From: Coniochaeta sp. PMI_546
Lineage: Eukaryota; Ascomycota; Sordariomycetes; Coniochaetales; Coniochaetaceae
Direction of reading: 5' to 3'
DNA: 64,000 nucleotides
Assembly (NCBI GenBank): GCA_021432605.1
Contig: MU271143.1
Coordinates: 1,311,277-1,375,276, forward strand
Shown piece after piece: positions 1 to 10,000 of the stretch; the stretch's first letter is position 1, and each line of letters opens with the position of its first letter. The notes under the pieces are model-generated. The model was not told the origin of the DNA. It saw nothing but the letters and a program-made list of their open reading frames with translations, and ran no database searches. A program made the position numbers and the translations under genes.

Positions 1-175
1 ACTCGTTTGGTAGTATAGCCGCTAGGGTGTTTAGATGTTTTCTCGTCGACCAACGTACCCAACTTTCGTTTGAACTGACCTCTATCAATACCGTATACAA
101 ATACCAAGGGGTATAAGACCACTCTTAACGGTTCGACCGCGTCTTTCGCGGACCCTCACGCGTGCCAGGCTCTCC

Positions 176-1771
176 CTACGAGAATACGACCTTGATACCA
201 TTCTCCTCGATCTTCCTGCCCTTCTCATCGTAGACGATGACGCTGAACGCCTCGAAGTCGTTGTCGTCGGCAAGGAAGTCGTCGTCCTCCTCGGGTGGCA
301 GCAGATTGTACAGTCCGCGGCCGGGCTTGGGCCACGGCGGCTCAAAAGGATCGACCTCCTCGTCGTCATCTTGATGTTGCTGTTGTGGTGCCGGTGCTCC
401 TTTGACGCCTTTCTGGCCTCGTCCGGCCTTCCTACCATTGCTATGGCCATCCGATGGCGTCTGTGGGGTTCCAGGCGTCGACGGCGTTGTTGCGGAGTCT
501 GCCGAACCTGGGAATATGGGCAGGTCCGGATGGATCTCGAGACTGTACATCAGCAGCCCTACCAACTCCTGCTGCGGCAACGTGGATAGATATGCTCTCT
601 TCTGCTGCTGCGTGCGGTCGGCCCAACTCTCCCTCACCACAGCGACCTTCTGCCTCTTTGGCGGGTGATTAGTGGTAGTATTATTAGTGCTCGCGTAGTG
701 ACGGTCCCGCTTGGCCTGACACGTCGCACAGAACCACGCCTTGTTCGTATCCTTCACGACTTCGTCGTCTATCCACGGATCATGACACATCTGGTGCCAG
801 CCCTCGTTGCACCCGTCGCAGAAGACCATTTGGTTGCTGGCCGGGCTGTGCATGCGCGTGCACCTTTTGCAGAGTGCCTGCTCTGCCGTGCGCACCTTGC
901 TGTAGTGAACGCGTTTCTTGGCGCTCGCCGACTCCATCTCGGCCGGATTGTAGGTGGTAGGCTTCTGAACGTGGCGCCCGGATTTGGTCAAGATTGGAGG
1001 GGCAGACGGCGTGGATGGTTTATCGCCGCCACCGTCCTCATTGTCGGAGGAGCCTGACAGGCTCGACAGGCTGCTGCTGTCATCGTCCTGTCCTCTTGGT
1101 GCGCCGCGCTTGCGCTTCGTCCCTGCCTTGGGCGCCGACGCTGCCTTGGACTTCTTTTCTTTCGGCTCGGCCAGAGTTGGCGTGCTCGGTTGCGGTGGCC
1201 TGGGTGCGATAGGCCGCCCTGATGCGGTTAGGCCCAGAGTGACTCTCCTGATTGCACTTAGGCCGGCAGCTCCACTTGCCATCTTGGGACGGGATGAGGT
1301 CGTCGATGCCTGGTAGCCAACATGCGCTTCGGGAACATAAGTTGGTGGTGGTGGTGGTGTGGGACGTGGCGCTGCCGGCATCTGGAGCGTCATTGAAGCC
1401 GATGTGCTCATTCCCATAATGACTCGACGCTTAACGTCCTCATATTCGGATGGTTTGAATTCGGATTTGATCTCGGGTTGTGACGATTTGACAGCGGATA
1501 GTCCCGAAGCAAGACCAGCGGCCTCGTTCTTCATGCGCTTCAGAATCATCTGGGTGGCAGCACTAAATTGGGGCACGTAGAGGCCGGGTCGAGAAATTGA
1601 CGGCGATTGAGATGCCGAACTGGTAGGAGGCATTGGATCTGGTGTAGATGTAGGCCGTGGTGGAGCGGCAACTACAGCCTGCGCGGGACTCGATGCTGGG
1701 GTCGCTGAACATTCTGCTGGCGCGGCAGGTGGAACTGCCGTAGTGAAGGTCTGCTCAGCCGGATCTGCCAT
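176..1771 (-). CDS. PHD-finger nuclear protein
   Basis: Single-exon protein of 531 residues, probably a chromatin-associated reader. A C4HC3 PHD finger lies at about residues 300-351: it opens with CKRC, continues with FCDGC and GWHQMCHDPW, and closes with WFCATC. PHD fingers of this type bind histone H3 tails; the particular mark is not predictable here. The N-terminal half is low complexity, rich in Pro/Ser/Ala, with a basic stretch (TKRKRGAPRG) followed by a Ser/Asp/Glu run that looks like a nuclear localisation and disordered segment. The C-terminus is acidic (PPEEDDDFLADDNDFEAF) and ends EENGIKVVFS. I start at the Met of MADPAEQ; two in-frame Met codons lie 9 and 17 codons upstream (frame opens at 1822), so the N-terminus is uncertain. 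Fungal proteins of this layout are mostly uncharacterised, so no symbol is given. Confidence 0.85.
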   Translation of the reverse strand: MADPAEQTFTTAVPPAAPAECSATPASSPAQAVVAAPPRPTSTPDPMPPTSSASQSPSISRPGLYVPQFSAATQMILKRMKNEAAGLASGLSAVKSSQPEIKSEFKPSEYEDVKRRVIMGMSTSASMTLQMPAAPRPTPPPPPTYVPEAHVGYQASTTSSRPKMASGAAGLSAIRRVTLGLTASGRPIAPRPPQPSTPTLAEPKEKKSKAASAPKAGTKRKRGAPRGQDDDSSSLSSLSGSSDNEDGGGDKPSTPSAPPILTKSGRHVQKPTTYNPAEMESASAKKRVHYSKVRTAEQALCKRCTRMHSPASNQMVFCDGCNEGWHQMCHDPWIDDEVVKDTNKAWFCATCQAKRDRHYASTNNTTTNHPPKRQKVAVVRESWADRTQQQKRAYLSTLPQQELVGLLMYSLEIHPDLPIFPGSADSATTPSTPGTPQTPSDGHSNGRKAGRGQKGVKGAPAPQQQHQDDDEEVDPFEPPWPKPGRGLYNLLPPEEDDDFLADDNDFEAFSVIVYDEKGRKIEENGIKVVFS

Positions 1772-2316
1772 CGTCACAACATGGATTTGACTCCTCATAA
1801 ATTCGGCCGAATGTGTGTTCATTCATGGGATTACATGCAATACCTCTGTTCGTGTCTACCAAGGTTGGATGCGTCAGCTTTCTCTACGGTCCTCTGAAAC
1901 TTCGGATTGTCAGGTCAATTACCTGCACCATCGCGCTGAGCAGCCCAATGCACCTCACACCTATCGTGACGACCTATCAAGTTCCCGCCTGATAACGTCT
2001 GCAGTGTCTCAAATGTTGTTTTGGCGGATGTACCCAACAATAGACGAGTGAGGTGACAAGTGTATGAACAGCTGTGAGAGGCAAGGCGGGTCAGTCAAGC
2101 CATGCTAACCACGTGAAAGTCATGTGATGCTTCTGGTTTCAGTTGTCGAGCCATGTTCGAGTCGTTTATTCACTTACGGAGCTAAGGACTTAGTATAATT
2201 GAATCCTATGAATTGAATGTAAAGGTAGAGCGGAAATGTACATTTGTATTAACAGTACCTACCTGATAAAATAGCCTGCTATCATAGACTCATGAAGAAG
2301 GAAAGAAAAATAAAAG
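1772..2316. other. Intergenic region, PHD-gene promoter side
   Basis: No convincing gene. It holds the upstream region of the minus-strand PHD-finger gene and runs into the A/T-rich tail behind the tRNA gene. Confidence 0.6.
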
Positions 2317-2322
2317 AAAAAA
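2317..2322 (-). terminator. RNA polymerase III terminator of tRNA-iMet
   Basis: On the minus strand six consecutive T residues begin about 10 nt after the last base of the tRNA. They are followed by further T4-T5 runs (2312-2315, 2306-2310). This is the normal pol III stop signal and its position matches the tRNA end, which supports the tRNA call and its strand. Confidence 0.8.
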
Positions 2323-2331
2323 GTTAGGAGT

Positions 2332-2460
2332 AGCTGCGCTCCGTTTCGATCGGAGGACCTCCGGGTTATGAGCCCGGCTATTGTTGTTTGTCAGTACAAT
2401 GGATTTTTTTCAGGCTGTTGGTTTTGCAAACTTACCGCGCTTCCACTGCGCCACGCAGCT
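2332..2460 (-). tRNA. Initiator tRNA-Met (CAT), interrupted between positions 26 and 27
   Basis: Without 58 inserted nt the minus strand folds into a perfect 71-nt cloverleaf: 7-bp acceptor AGCTGCG/CGCAGCT, D-arm GCGC-AGTGGAA-GCGC, anticodon arm CCGGG-CTCATAA-CCCGG, variable loop AGGTC, T-arm CTCCG-ATCGAAA-CGGAG. The A1:T72 pair, the three G:C pairs next to the anticodon loop and the ATCGAAA T-loop (A54, A60 in place of TTC) are diagnostic for the eukaryotic initiator. The D-arm is the same as I remember from the yeast initiator. Box A and box B are intact and a pol III terminator follows. The interruption is not at 37/38, where the tRNA splicing endonuclease cuts, so whether this copy gives a mature tRNA is open. 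It could be a functional gene with a novel intron or an inactivated copy. Confidence 0.9.
2378..2435 (-). other. Spliceosomal-type intron inside the initiator tRNA gene
   Basis: Fifty-eight nt lie between G26 and C27 of the tRNA. Read on the minus strand they begin GTAAGT, contain TACTGAC about 13 nt before the end, and finish AACAATAG. These are the ideal fungal donor, branch site and acceptor, and the length falls in the middle of the size range of the protein-gene introns in this window. A G stands at each boundary, so the exact break can slide by one base without changing the spliced product. No cloverleaf arm is disturbed once it is removed. Placement and ends are seen in the sequence; that it is spliced is inference. 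Confidence 0.65.
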
Positions 2461-2820
2461 GTCTTGAGAAAGCATTCCTTAATTCAACCTCTAAGTCTAC
2501 GGCGCTTGGCGCCCCACTTCAACACCTCGAAGTTTGTTCTAACCATCCAGCTGCCTAACAATCTGCACACCATCTAAGTAGTGTAGCACTGGACATTCAC
2601 TGGGCCCATTCCGTGGCTGCTGGATTATCCGGAGTGGACTATTCACCTCTCTCTTAATAGAGGGCCGAGGCATAAATAGCGACGATGCGTAGCATATCCC
2701 GCCCCCGATTTAGGGGCCCTTTACTGCGGGGCCGGTCTTGAGGACGTAAACATGTGTGAGCGGGCGAACTCCCTAACCTTGACAATCTCGGATCTGAGCA
2801 AGGTAAAAGGCTAAGAAAAA
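2461..2820. other. Intergenic, tRNA 5' flank and CoA-transferase promoter
   Basis: No gene seen. It contains the 5' flank of the minus-strand tRNA and the promoter of the plus-strand CoA-transferase gene, with a weak TATA-like CATAAATAG near 2671. Confidence 0.5.
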
Positions 2821-4385
2821 ATGGTCGTTCGACTTTCCGGTAGAGCCGTAGGCCGTTCGTCATTATTCAATTTGTCTTCCAATCTGCAACCACGGTTACA
2901 TAGAGCATGGCTCACCGGTCAGACTCCGGCATCCGCCGACGGGTCACTGCCTCTTCAAGGGTACAAAGTGTTGGACATGACCCGCGTTCTCGCTGGTGTA
3001 AGCACTTGCAGCAGCTCTTGTGGTCGGATATTTCAATTGACAAGTTCAATGTAGCCATACTGCACTCAGATTCTTGGTGATCTTGGGTAACTATGTCCCT
3101 CTCCAATCACTGCGAGGCGTCGACTTACATCATCACTCAGAGCCGAGGTTATCAAAATCGAGCATCCTGTCCGTGGTGATGATACACGGGCCTGGGGACC
3201 TCCCTATGCAAAATACAAGCTTGAGTCGGACCAGCAAGGCCCCGGAGAGTCTGCATATTTTCTTGGGGTATATCGCGTGTTCCGAAAGCTCTTGTTTGCG
3301 AATTAAGTACCTAAACAAGTGTTCGTAGGTGAACCGGAACAAGAAGTCGCTGGCCCTCTCATTCCAGGAACCGGCCGGGGTCGAGATCCTCCACAAGCTT
3401 GCGGCAACATGCGACATTCTCGTAGAAAACTACATCCCGGGTGCTTTGAAGAAGTATGGCATGGACTACGAAACGATTCGCCAGATTAACCCGAGCCTCA
3501 TCTACGCTTCCATAACCGGATACGGGCAGAACGGCCCATACTCTCAGAGAGCAGGATACGATGTCATGGTAGAGGCTGAGTTTGGCCTGATGCACATCAC
3601 AGGCAGCCGGGACGGTCCGCCAGTGAAGGTTGGCGTTGCCGTAACAGATCTCACGACCGGACTGTACACCAGCAACAGCATCATGGCTGCACTCTTGGCA
3701 AGAGCAAAAACAGGCAGAGGCCAGCACATTGATGCTGCACTCAGTGACTGCCAAACAGCAACACTGGCAAACATTGCCAGCAGCTGTCTGATCAGCGGAG
3801 AGAAGGATACTGGCCGATGGGGCACAGCTCATCGTGAGTCTCTGATAACTGACCGTGAAGCCAACACTAACACCCACAGCGTCCATTGTACCATACAGGT
3901 CGTTCGAGACCAAAGATGGCGATATCCTGTTCGGTGGAGGAAACGATCGTTTGTTTGGTATTCTCTGTGATGGGCTGGGACGGCCAGAGTGGAAAGACGA
4001 CCCGAAGTTCAAGATCAACGCCCAACGTGTGGCTCATCGAGATGAGCTGGAGGCCGAGATTGAGGCCATAACGAAGACGAAGACAACCCAGGAATGGTTG
4101 GAGATCTTCGAAGGTAAGGGATTGCCGTATGCGGCAGTCAACGACGTTTTGGCGACTCTCACACACGAACACACCAGAGCGAGGAACATGGTGGTGGAAG
4201 TCGAGCATGAGCAGTGTGGGCCGCTTAAGCTGGTCAACTCCCCGGTCAAATACTCTGAAACGAAACCAAGGATACGCAGCGCGCCACCGACTCTAGGTCA
4301 GCATACTGACGAAGTTCTAAAGGAGCACCTTGGGTACAGCGACGAGCAGATAGAAGCGCTCAAGCAGAAAGGTGTCGTGAGATGA
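2821..4385 (+). CDS. Mitochondrial CaiB/BaiF family CoA-transferase (SUGCT-like)
   Basis: Class III CoA-transferase of 448 residues, closest in pattern to succinate-hydroxymethylglutarate CoA-transferase, which moves CoA from succinyl-CoA to dicarboxylic acids in mitochondria. Five exons: 2821-2997, 3055-3086, 3141-3267, 3329-3833, 3880-4385; introns are 46-61 nt with GTAAG/GTGAG-type donors and the frame is continuous. The N-terminus ([14 protein letters not shown]) is Arg-rich without acidic residues, like a mitochondrial presequence. Family motifs follow in order: [49 protein letters not shown], the [11 protein letters not shown] segment carrying the catalytic Asp (about residue 188), [13 protein letters not shown] and [12 protein letters not shown]. 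Formyl-CoA or other acyl-CoA specificity cannot be excluded from sequence alone. Confidence 0.9.
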
Positions 4386-4776
4386 AGTTAGAAGGCTACA
4401 ATATCAAGTTGGTCGCTCCTCCTGCCACGGAAGCTCAATAAGACGTACTCTGTAGGTTGCCTTCGTTCTTACTGATGATGCTCTGTGGCCGAGTCGTGAT
4501 TATCGTGTTTGTCGTGTTCTTGTCATGTGTTCAGCATCTATACTGCTGATTTATCAGAACCTCTTATCGTACCTCTAGTGCCTACCTTACCTAATGTACT
4601 TAGACTTAAGTCTACGCTAACTTCGCAGGAGCACAGACTTCTTATCTTATCTATTACGCTCCATAGCCTTCCAAACATCACCTCTACATCCCAGAAATCA
4701 TCCGCCACCGCAGTTTGCTTCAATTCTCTACGAACCATACGCAACTTTCACCAAGAAACTCCAGAAGCGACCAAAA
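4386..4776. other. Intergenic, 3' end of CoA-transferase and SF3a2 promoter
   Basis: No gene. The last 150 bases are C/T/A-rich leader typical of a housekeeping promoter for the downstream splicing-factor gene. Confidence 0.5.
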
Positions 4777-5514
4777 ATGGACTACCAAAACCGCGTCGGC
4801 TCCAAGTTCGGCGGCGGCGGCGTCGCCTCCCACAGCGCAACCAACGCGGACCGGCGCGAGCGCCTGCGCAAGCTCGCCCTCGAGACCATCGACCTCGACA
4901 AGGACCCTTACTTCTTCCGCAACCACGTCGGCTCCTTCGAGTGCCGCCTGTGCCTCACAGTCCACCAGAACGACGGCTCCTACCTCGCCCACACCCAGGG
5001 CAAGAAGCACCAGACCAACCTCGCCCGCCGCGCCGCGCGCGAGCAGAAGGAAGGAAAAGGCAACATCGACCCGCAGACCGGCCTGCCGGTGGGCGTAGTC
5101 GGCGCCGGCTTCGGCGCCCTCGGCCTAGGGCAGGCCAAGAAGAACGTGGTCAAGATCGGCCGGCCGGGTTACAAGATCACAAAGATCCGGGACCCCGTCA
5201 CGCGGCAGCAGGGCCTGCTCTTCCAGCTGCAGTACCCCGACATCTCGGCCGACGTGACGCCGCAGTGGCAGGTCATGAGCGCCTTCACGCAGCGCGTCGA
5301 GGAGCCGGACAGGAATTTCCAGTACCTGGTCGTGGCGGCCGAGCCGTACGAGACTTGCGGGTTCAAGATCCCGGCCAGGGAGCTGGATAAGAGGGAGGAG
5401 AAGCAGTTTAGCTTTTGGGACCCGGACGCGAAGGAGTTTTGGATACAGGTCATGTTTATGACGGAGCGGGAGGAGAGGTTCAATGCTGCGCCTGGGTTGA
5501 CGGGGAGGAGGTGA
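4777..5514 (+). CDS. PRP11: Splicing factor 3a subunit 2 (Prp11/SAP62)
   Basis: Intronless 245-residue protein of the U2 snRNP SF3a complex, which helps U2 engage the branch site during pre-spliceosome formation. It starts MDYQNRVGSKFGGGG and continues through DRRERLRKLALETIDLDKDPY into a matrin-type C2H2 zinc finger, FECRLCLTVH with the closing THTQGKKH-type element seen here as LAHTQGKKHQTNL. The conserved tail (GRPGYKITKIRDP, LLFQLQYPDI, PRWQVMSAFTQRVEEPD-like, YETCGFKIPARELD) is all present. Length is close to that of yeast Prp11. The third-position G/C bias is strong, as in the TIM54 and Rsc7 genes. The start is the first Met and gives the family-typical N-terminus. Confidence 0.96.
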   Translation: MDYQNRVGSKFGGGGVASHSATNADRRERLRKLALETIDLDKDPYFFRNHVGSFECRLCLTVHQNDGSYLAHTQGKKHQTNLARRAAREQKEGKGNIDPQTGLPVGVVGAGFGALGLGQAKKNVVKIGRPGYKITKIRDPVTRQQGLLFQLQYPDISADVTPQWQVMSAFTQRVEEPDRNFQYLVVAAEPYETCGFKIPARELDKREEKQFSFWDPDAKEFWIQVMFMTEREERFNAAPGLTGRR

Positions 5515-6483
5515 TAAGGAGAGATGGAGTGTATGAAAAAGGGTCTTGGGAACTGCCACTTGCGGCTGCTGCGGTTCTTTGATGATGCCCCAGTTTGGTG
5601 CTGGGTATAGGCTTGTCGACATTCGGTGTAGGCAGCATATTGGAAGCGGTTGAAGAGAGAGGCGAACTGTGCCAGATGGAGTGGAGCAAACTGGCAATGC
5701 CGATAATGACTGGCGACATGAGAGCAGAGCAGCACTCTCGAATAAGGCAGCCCAAGATCTTGAGGAATAGTCTCCCAGCGGAGTTATGGTGGCGTTCTCT
5801 GGATTCAGCATGCGGAGCTAGAAAGACGTCAAGCACGGTTAAGGCAAGATTGAGCCATAATTGATACCCTTTACTTCACCTGCCATGCTCCCGTGATTTG
5901 TGTTCATAGTTCGTTTCAATGCAATCCATACGACGAGTCTTTGGAGTAACCACAAGTCTAGCTAGGAGTCTAGTTCCATGCTTGAAATCTCAGCAGATCC
6001 TTTCCTGCGGCGCTGGAAATGGAATATAAAAGCACACCAAACGTGGCCCCGCATCCTATTCCCATGCATCTTGAAGGAACGCACACAAGTTTTCGCACAA
6101 TATCCCAGCGACTGACGTCAAGCAGACCAAGAAGAAACACTTGTCCCATGTTCCCTTGTCAAAAGTCCTAGTCTTATCTTCGATGCCTTGCCAACACAGC
6201 TCCTTAGACTCTTTCCACCTCATGCAAATAGGCCGTCAACAAACAATAAGACGCGTTTCGCGTTGCGAGAAAACAGGTGGTCTGGCCATGTGTAGGGTCG
6301 GGACAACGCCAAGCAGAGTGCCTCTCAAGGACAGTAGTTAGTCTGAGAAGTTCGCCACTTGAACACGAGCCTTCGAATAAGCCAAGACACGCGGAAAGCA
6401 AGTAGCCCCCAAATAGCAGACTTATAGCCACGATAGGACATGAGCGCCTCTGACAGCACATAGAGAGTCGCATGGGACACACA
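5515..6483. other. Intergenic between convergent genes
   Basis: The 3' regions of the SF3a2 and COT-1 genes meet here. A plus-strand TATA-like AATATAAAAGC sits near 6025 but no supported gene follows it. A small non-coding transcript is possible but not shown. Confidence 0.4.
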
Positions 6484-8605
6484 TCATCGGAAGTTATTAT
6501 CAAACCGCTTGAAGGTGTATCCAATGAACGGAAGGCTCATCTCGGGACTCTCCTCCTGCGCTGTCGGCACTTGGCCACCAGGAGTGCCTCTAGCCTGCTG
6601 GGCTGCCTTGAGCAGAGTGGCGTTGTCCGTCTGGTCGATCTCGTCCGTCGGGAAGTATGTGGTATCAATGGCGGAGGTCAGACGCGGCTCGAACGGTGCT
6701 CGGATTCTGCGCAAGCTGTCGAACTCGACGCCCCGGAAGAAGGAGTGGCTCTTGATCTCGTGGGCACCGCCCCGACCAAGACGATTCTCGGAGTTGCAGA
6801 TGAGACTAAAGCCAGGTGATAAGTATCCAGACATCATGAATAAGAGGATCGACAATCATACCTGCGGATGAGGTTCTCCGCCTCGGCACCGAGCGGTATG
6901 TCATCAGGGAAGTACAACGATTGACGCCAGTTCACGATCTTCCGGTAGGTATCGTGGCTGTCCTCGGCGCAGAACGGTGGCCAGCCAATGAGGCACTCAA
7001 ACATGATAGTCCCAAGGGACCACCAGTCGCAGTCAAACGAGTAGCCGTTTTGTGTAAAGATCTCGGGGGCGATGTAGTCGGGCGTGCCAACGGTTGAGTA
7101 TGCCATCAACCGACGTGATCGCCGCCAATCGTTGATAACGCCTCGGTTGCTCACAGTCAGGTTGATTTGGTCAATTGCAATGGAGTTCCTGTCTCCTCTT
7201 GGCTTGCTGGACTTCCCCTTCAGCAACTGTTGGTAGTAGTTGTTGTCGTGGAGCTTGTGGAAGCCCGTGGAAAGACCGAAATCGGTCAGTTTGACATGGC
7301 CCCCGCGGTCAAGGAGGATGTTGTCCGGCTTTATATCGCTGCAAGATATGTGAGCAAAGACATGTCTATGATGGGGGGATTAGAGAGGACGTACCGATGA
7401 ATGAAACCGAGATTATGGACTGCCTCGATCGCCAGAACAATTTCAGCGATGTAGAATCGCGTGATGTCCTCGGAAAAGATCTCGTACTTGATGAGCATAG
7501 TCATCAAATCTCCGCCAGGTAAGAACTCCATCAACATGTACAGGAAGTTGGCATCTTGGAAGGTAGTGTAGAGCTTAACAACCCACGGGCTGTCCGACTC
7601 GGCGAGGATATCTCTCTCTGCTCGCACATGAGCCAGTTGATCTTTCTTGAACATTTCGGTCTTGATCAGAGACTTCATGGCATAGACCTTGCCGTCCGCT
7701 TTCTTCTGCACCAGCTTGACCTCGCCGAATGCGCCCTTTCCGATGATCTTGATGGTGTTATAGTTCTCGGGTTTATCCTTCGTTCTGAGGAATCGGAGAT
7801 ATGAGCCTTCTTTCCGTCCGCCGGTGGACCAGATCGATTCGCGCCGTCGGGGGTCTGTGGTTTCGGACAACTTCTGCTCCATCTCGCTTTGTCTACGCAA
7901 AGTGTTAGTTTCCATATTTCTTGACAGGATACGGAATGCTTACCTCTGGTTACGCTCGCGGGCACGCTTAACGCTGTCCTTGAAGAAATCGGCGGCCAGC
8001 TGGGAGCACTTCTTCTGGTTATTATGCGCGTTCGGTCCATACTTATCAGGGTTTCGCTCAGGCGCTTGCTGGAACTCTAGCCGGGGAGTTGGCTGGCTTG
8101 GAACTGGAGGATTCAGGTAGCTGCTATAGCTGGACTGCTGAGCGGGTGCGCCAGCAGTGCGCGGCCGCTGAGCAGGGGAGGGGCCTCTGGGGGCATAAGG
8201 AGCCCCTCTTGCCGCACCGCCCAGGTTCTGGTGGGAGAATTGGTGAGCTAAGCCAGTGTTGGGGTCATTGTTAGTGCCTGGAGTGTTGGATCTGGCCTGG
8301 CCGTACGGAGCAGGTTGGTTCTGGCCAGCAGGTGCGCCGTAATCTTGGACCGAAGTCTGATACTGGGGAGCGGCGTATTGAGCTTGCAGAAAGTACCCCT
8401 GGGGTGCATAGCCAGTTGCATAAGGCTGCTGCTGCTGAGTAGATTGGCCACCGCCTGCTGTATTCTGCGGCTGTCCGGGAGCACCGGGAAAGACAGGCTG
8501 AGGGAATGTTGAAGGCGTCGTCGGGTATGCTGTGCGATCGTTTGCCTGAAGGCGGTCACCGTTGTTACCGAAGTTCAGGTATAACCGATTGCCACTGTTA
8601 TCCAT
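6484..8605 (-). CDS. cot-1: NDR/LATS-type serine/threonine kinase COT-1 (Orb6/Cbk1)
   Basis: AGC-family NDR kinase of 652 residues that controls polarised hyphal growth and branching. Exons on the minus strand: 8605-7944, 7892-7395, 7338-6862, 6805-6484; introns are 51-56 nt. The N-terminal 220 residues are Gln/Pro/Ala/Tyr-rich and begin [17 protein letters not shown], much as I recall for Neurospora COT-1. The MOB-binding N-terminal regulatory segment follows ([17 protein letters not shown]). The kinase core has [10 protein letters not shown] (about residue 262), the HRDIKPDN loop (about 387) and TDFGLS. The activation segment carries the long NDR insert before [14 protein letters not shown]. 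The C-terminus has the hydrophobic phosphorylation motif FIGYTFKRF. The longer frame upstream (to 8656) lacks support, so I start at MDNSGN. Confidence 0.96.
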
Positions 8606-9950
8606 CTTGAAAGAGTTCTGTTGCTGCGCACAGCGCTGCCACCAGTCGACCAACAAAGACTACGAGCACTTGGGACAGCAGACTGTGACCGCCAGACGGA
8701 GATCTTGAGTCGGTGGAAGCAGTCGGTATCGGTGTCCGAGTGTCGGTGAGGAAGGATAGACGCGTATAATAGGATGTTCGTTGCTGGGCGACGGAGGATG
8801 AAGGTGGCGGGACACGACCTGCGTAAAAGAAGCCGACGTTGTCTAGCCTTTGAACGGGTGGTGAAGCTCAGGACTCAGGACTGAGGCTATCGTCGGAAAG
8901 GGGGCGGAAGGAGGTGAAGGGGGCAATGACCTGAGATCGGACCCCTGCTCTGGCAACTTTTGGTTGGAGGATCTGTCACTTGGTGGGGAAGGGTGCTGTG
9001 CTTCAGAGGCGGAAGGTGCGACGGACCGCCAAGTAGGGAGGGGTAAGGGTCTTAATTGGTTCAGCTAGGTGGACTGTTGTCCAGTACATGTACCAGGCCT
9101 GCCAGGCTCAGCGCGTCCAAACAAACCTTGGGAACCTAAGGTCCTCACTAGTTCATTCTTATCGCTAACTTATTTCAGATTGTTTGTCGTAGCTACCGTC
9201 GATTACTTGTACTTCTTGAAAGAGGACTGAAAGATGAGTTACTAATGTAGTGTAGTAGCACCATGTATTAGCACATATGATGGCGGCCTGTTACCACAAG
9301 TTTCCAAATCAAGAACAATACATGTGGAACTCAAAATGCATACCCATAATGCCCAGGGTCCTTCATCAAGAGCGGTCTGTTCTAGAAGCACGGCTCCAAC
9401 AAGTCCAACACACTGCAATGACTTGTCGGCCCGTCATTCAGCAGATATATACAACGTGTTTCCAGGCTAACGCATAACGTACCGCCTTTCCTTGGACCAA
9501 CAGCAGGTACATTTCAGGTTATTCACATGCCAGGGTTGGCAAGCACGTGAGCACAGCTTGAGTTGAGTGGCATTCGCTCTGTTCTCTGAATTGCATGAGC
9601 GCCAGAAGAGGAAGCTAAGCTAAGGTACATAGTCTTCCAGAGGTACTTCCCGTCGGCATAAAGTTTTCCAGATACAGATCGAAGTATGCATACAATGTGT
9701 GCTCTGCTGTTTCTCGTTGTCTTAGCAAGGTGATACCTCTAGTCAAAAAGCCATGGTCCCAAATAAGCCGGCAGTCAATGGCCCGTGCACACTCAATGTC
9801 TTATCGCGATAAGCTGCAGAACTTCCTTCGACCTCAGGAAATTTGACAGCGGCGTCGACGACGAGACGACTCGAGAGAACATTCCGACCAGTCAGTATTT
9901 ACTTGATTGTAAACTGCAAACATGCTCTGATTCAACACTGCTTCTTTCTT
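8606..9950. other. Divergent promoter region, cot-1 and TIM54
   Basis: About 1.35 kb without a supported gene. The part next to cot-1 is G/A-rich on the plus strand and may be a long 5' leader. The part near 9500-9850 shows no coding pattern. Confidence 0.5.
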
Positions 9951-9957
9951 TATAAAG
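9951..9957 (+). promoter_or_regulatory. TATA box of the TIM54 gene
   Basis: TATAAAG lies 50 bases before the TIM54 start codon in a T/C-rich context. Position and sequence fit a core promoter; no other element was identified. Confidence 0.45.
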
Positions 9958-10000
9958 GAATTCTGACATACCTGCCATCTGAAGCTTCCGGTCCTTAGCC

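Noticed and set aside
4509-5390. 293-codon plus-strand frame overlapping SF3a2
   Set aside because: Pro/Arg-rich translation of the G/C-rich SF3a2 gene in a second frame; the real product is unmistakable in the 4777 frame.
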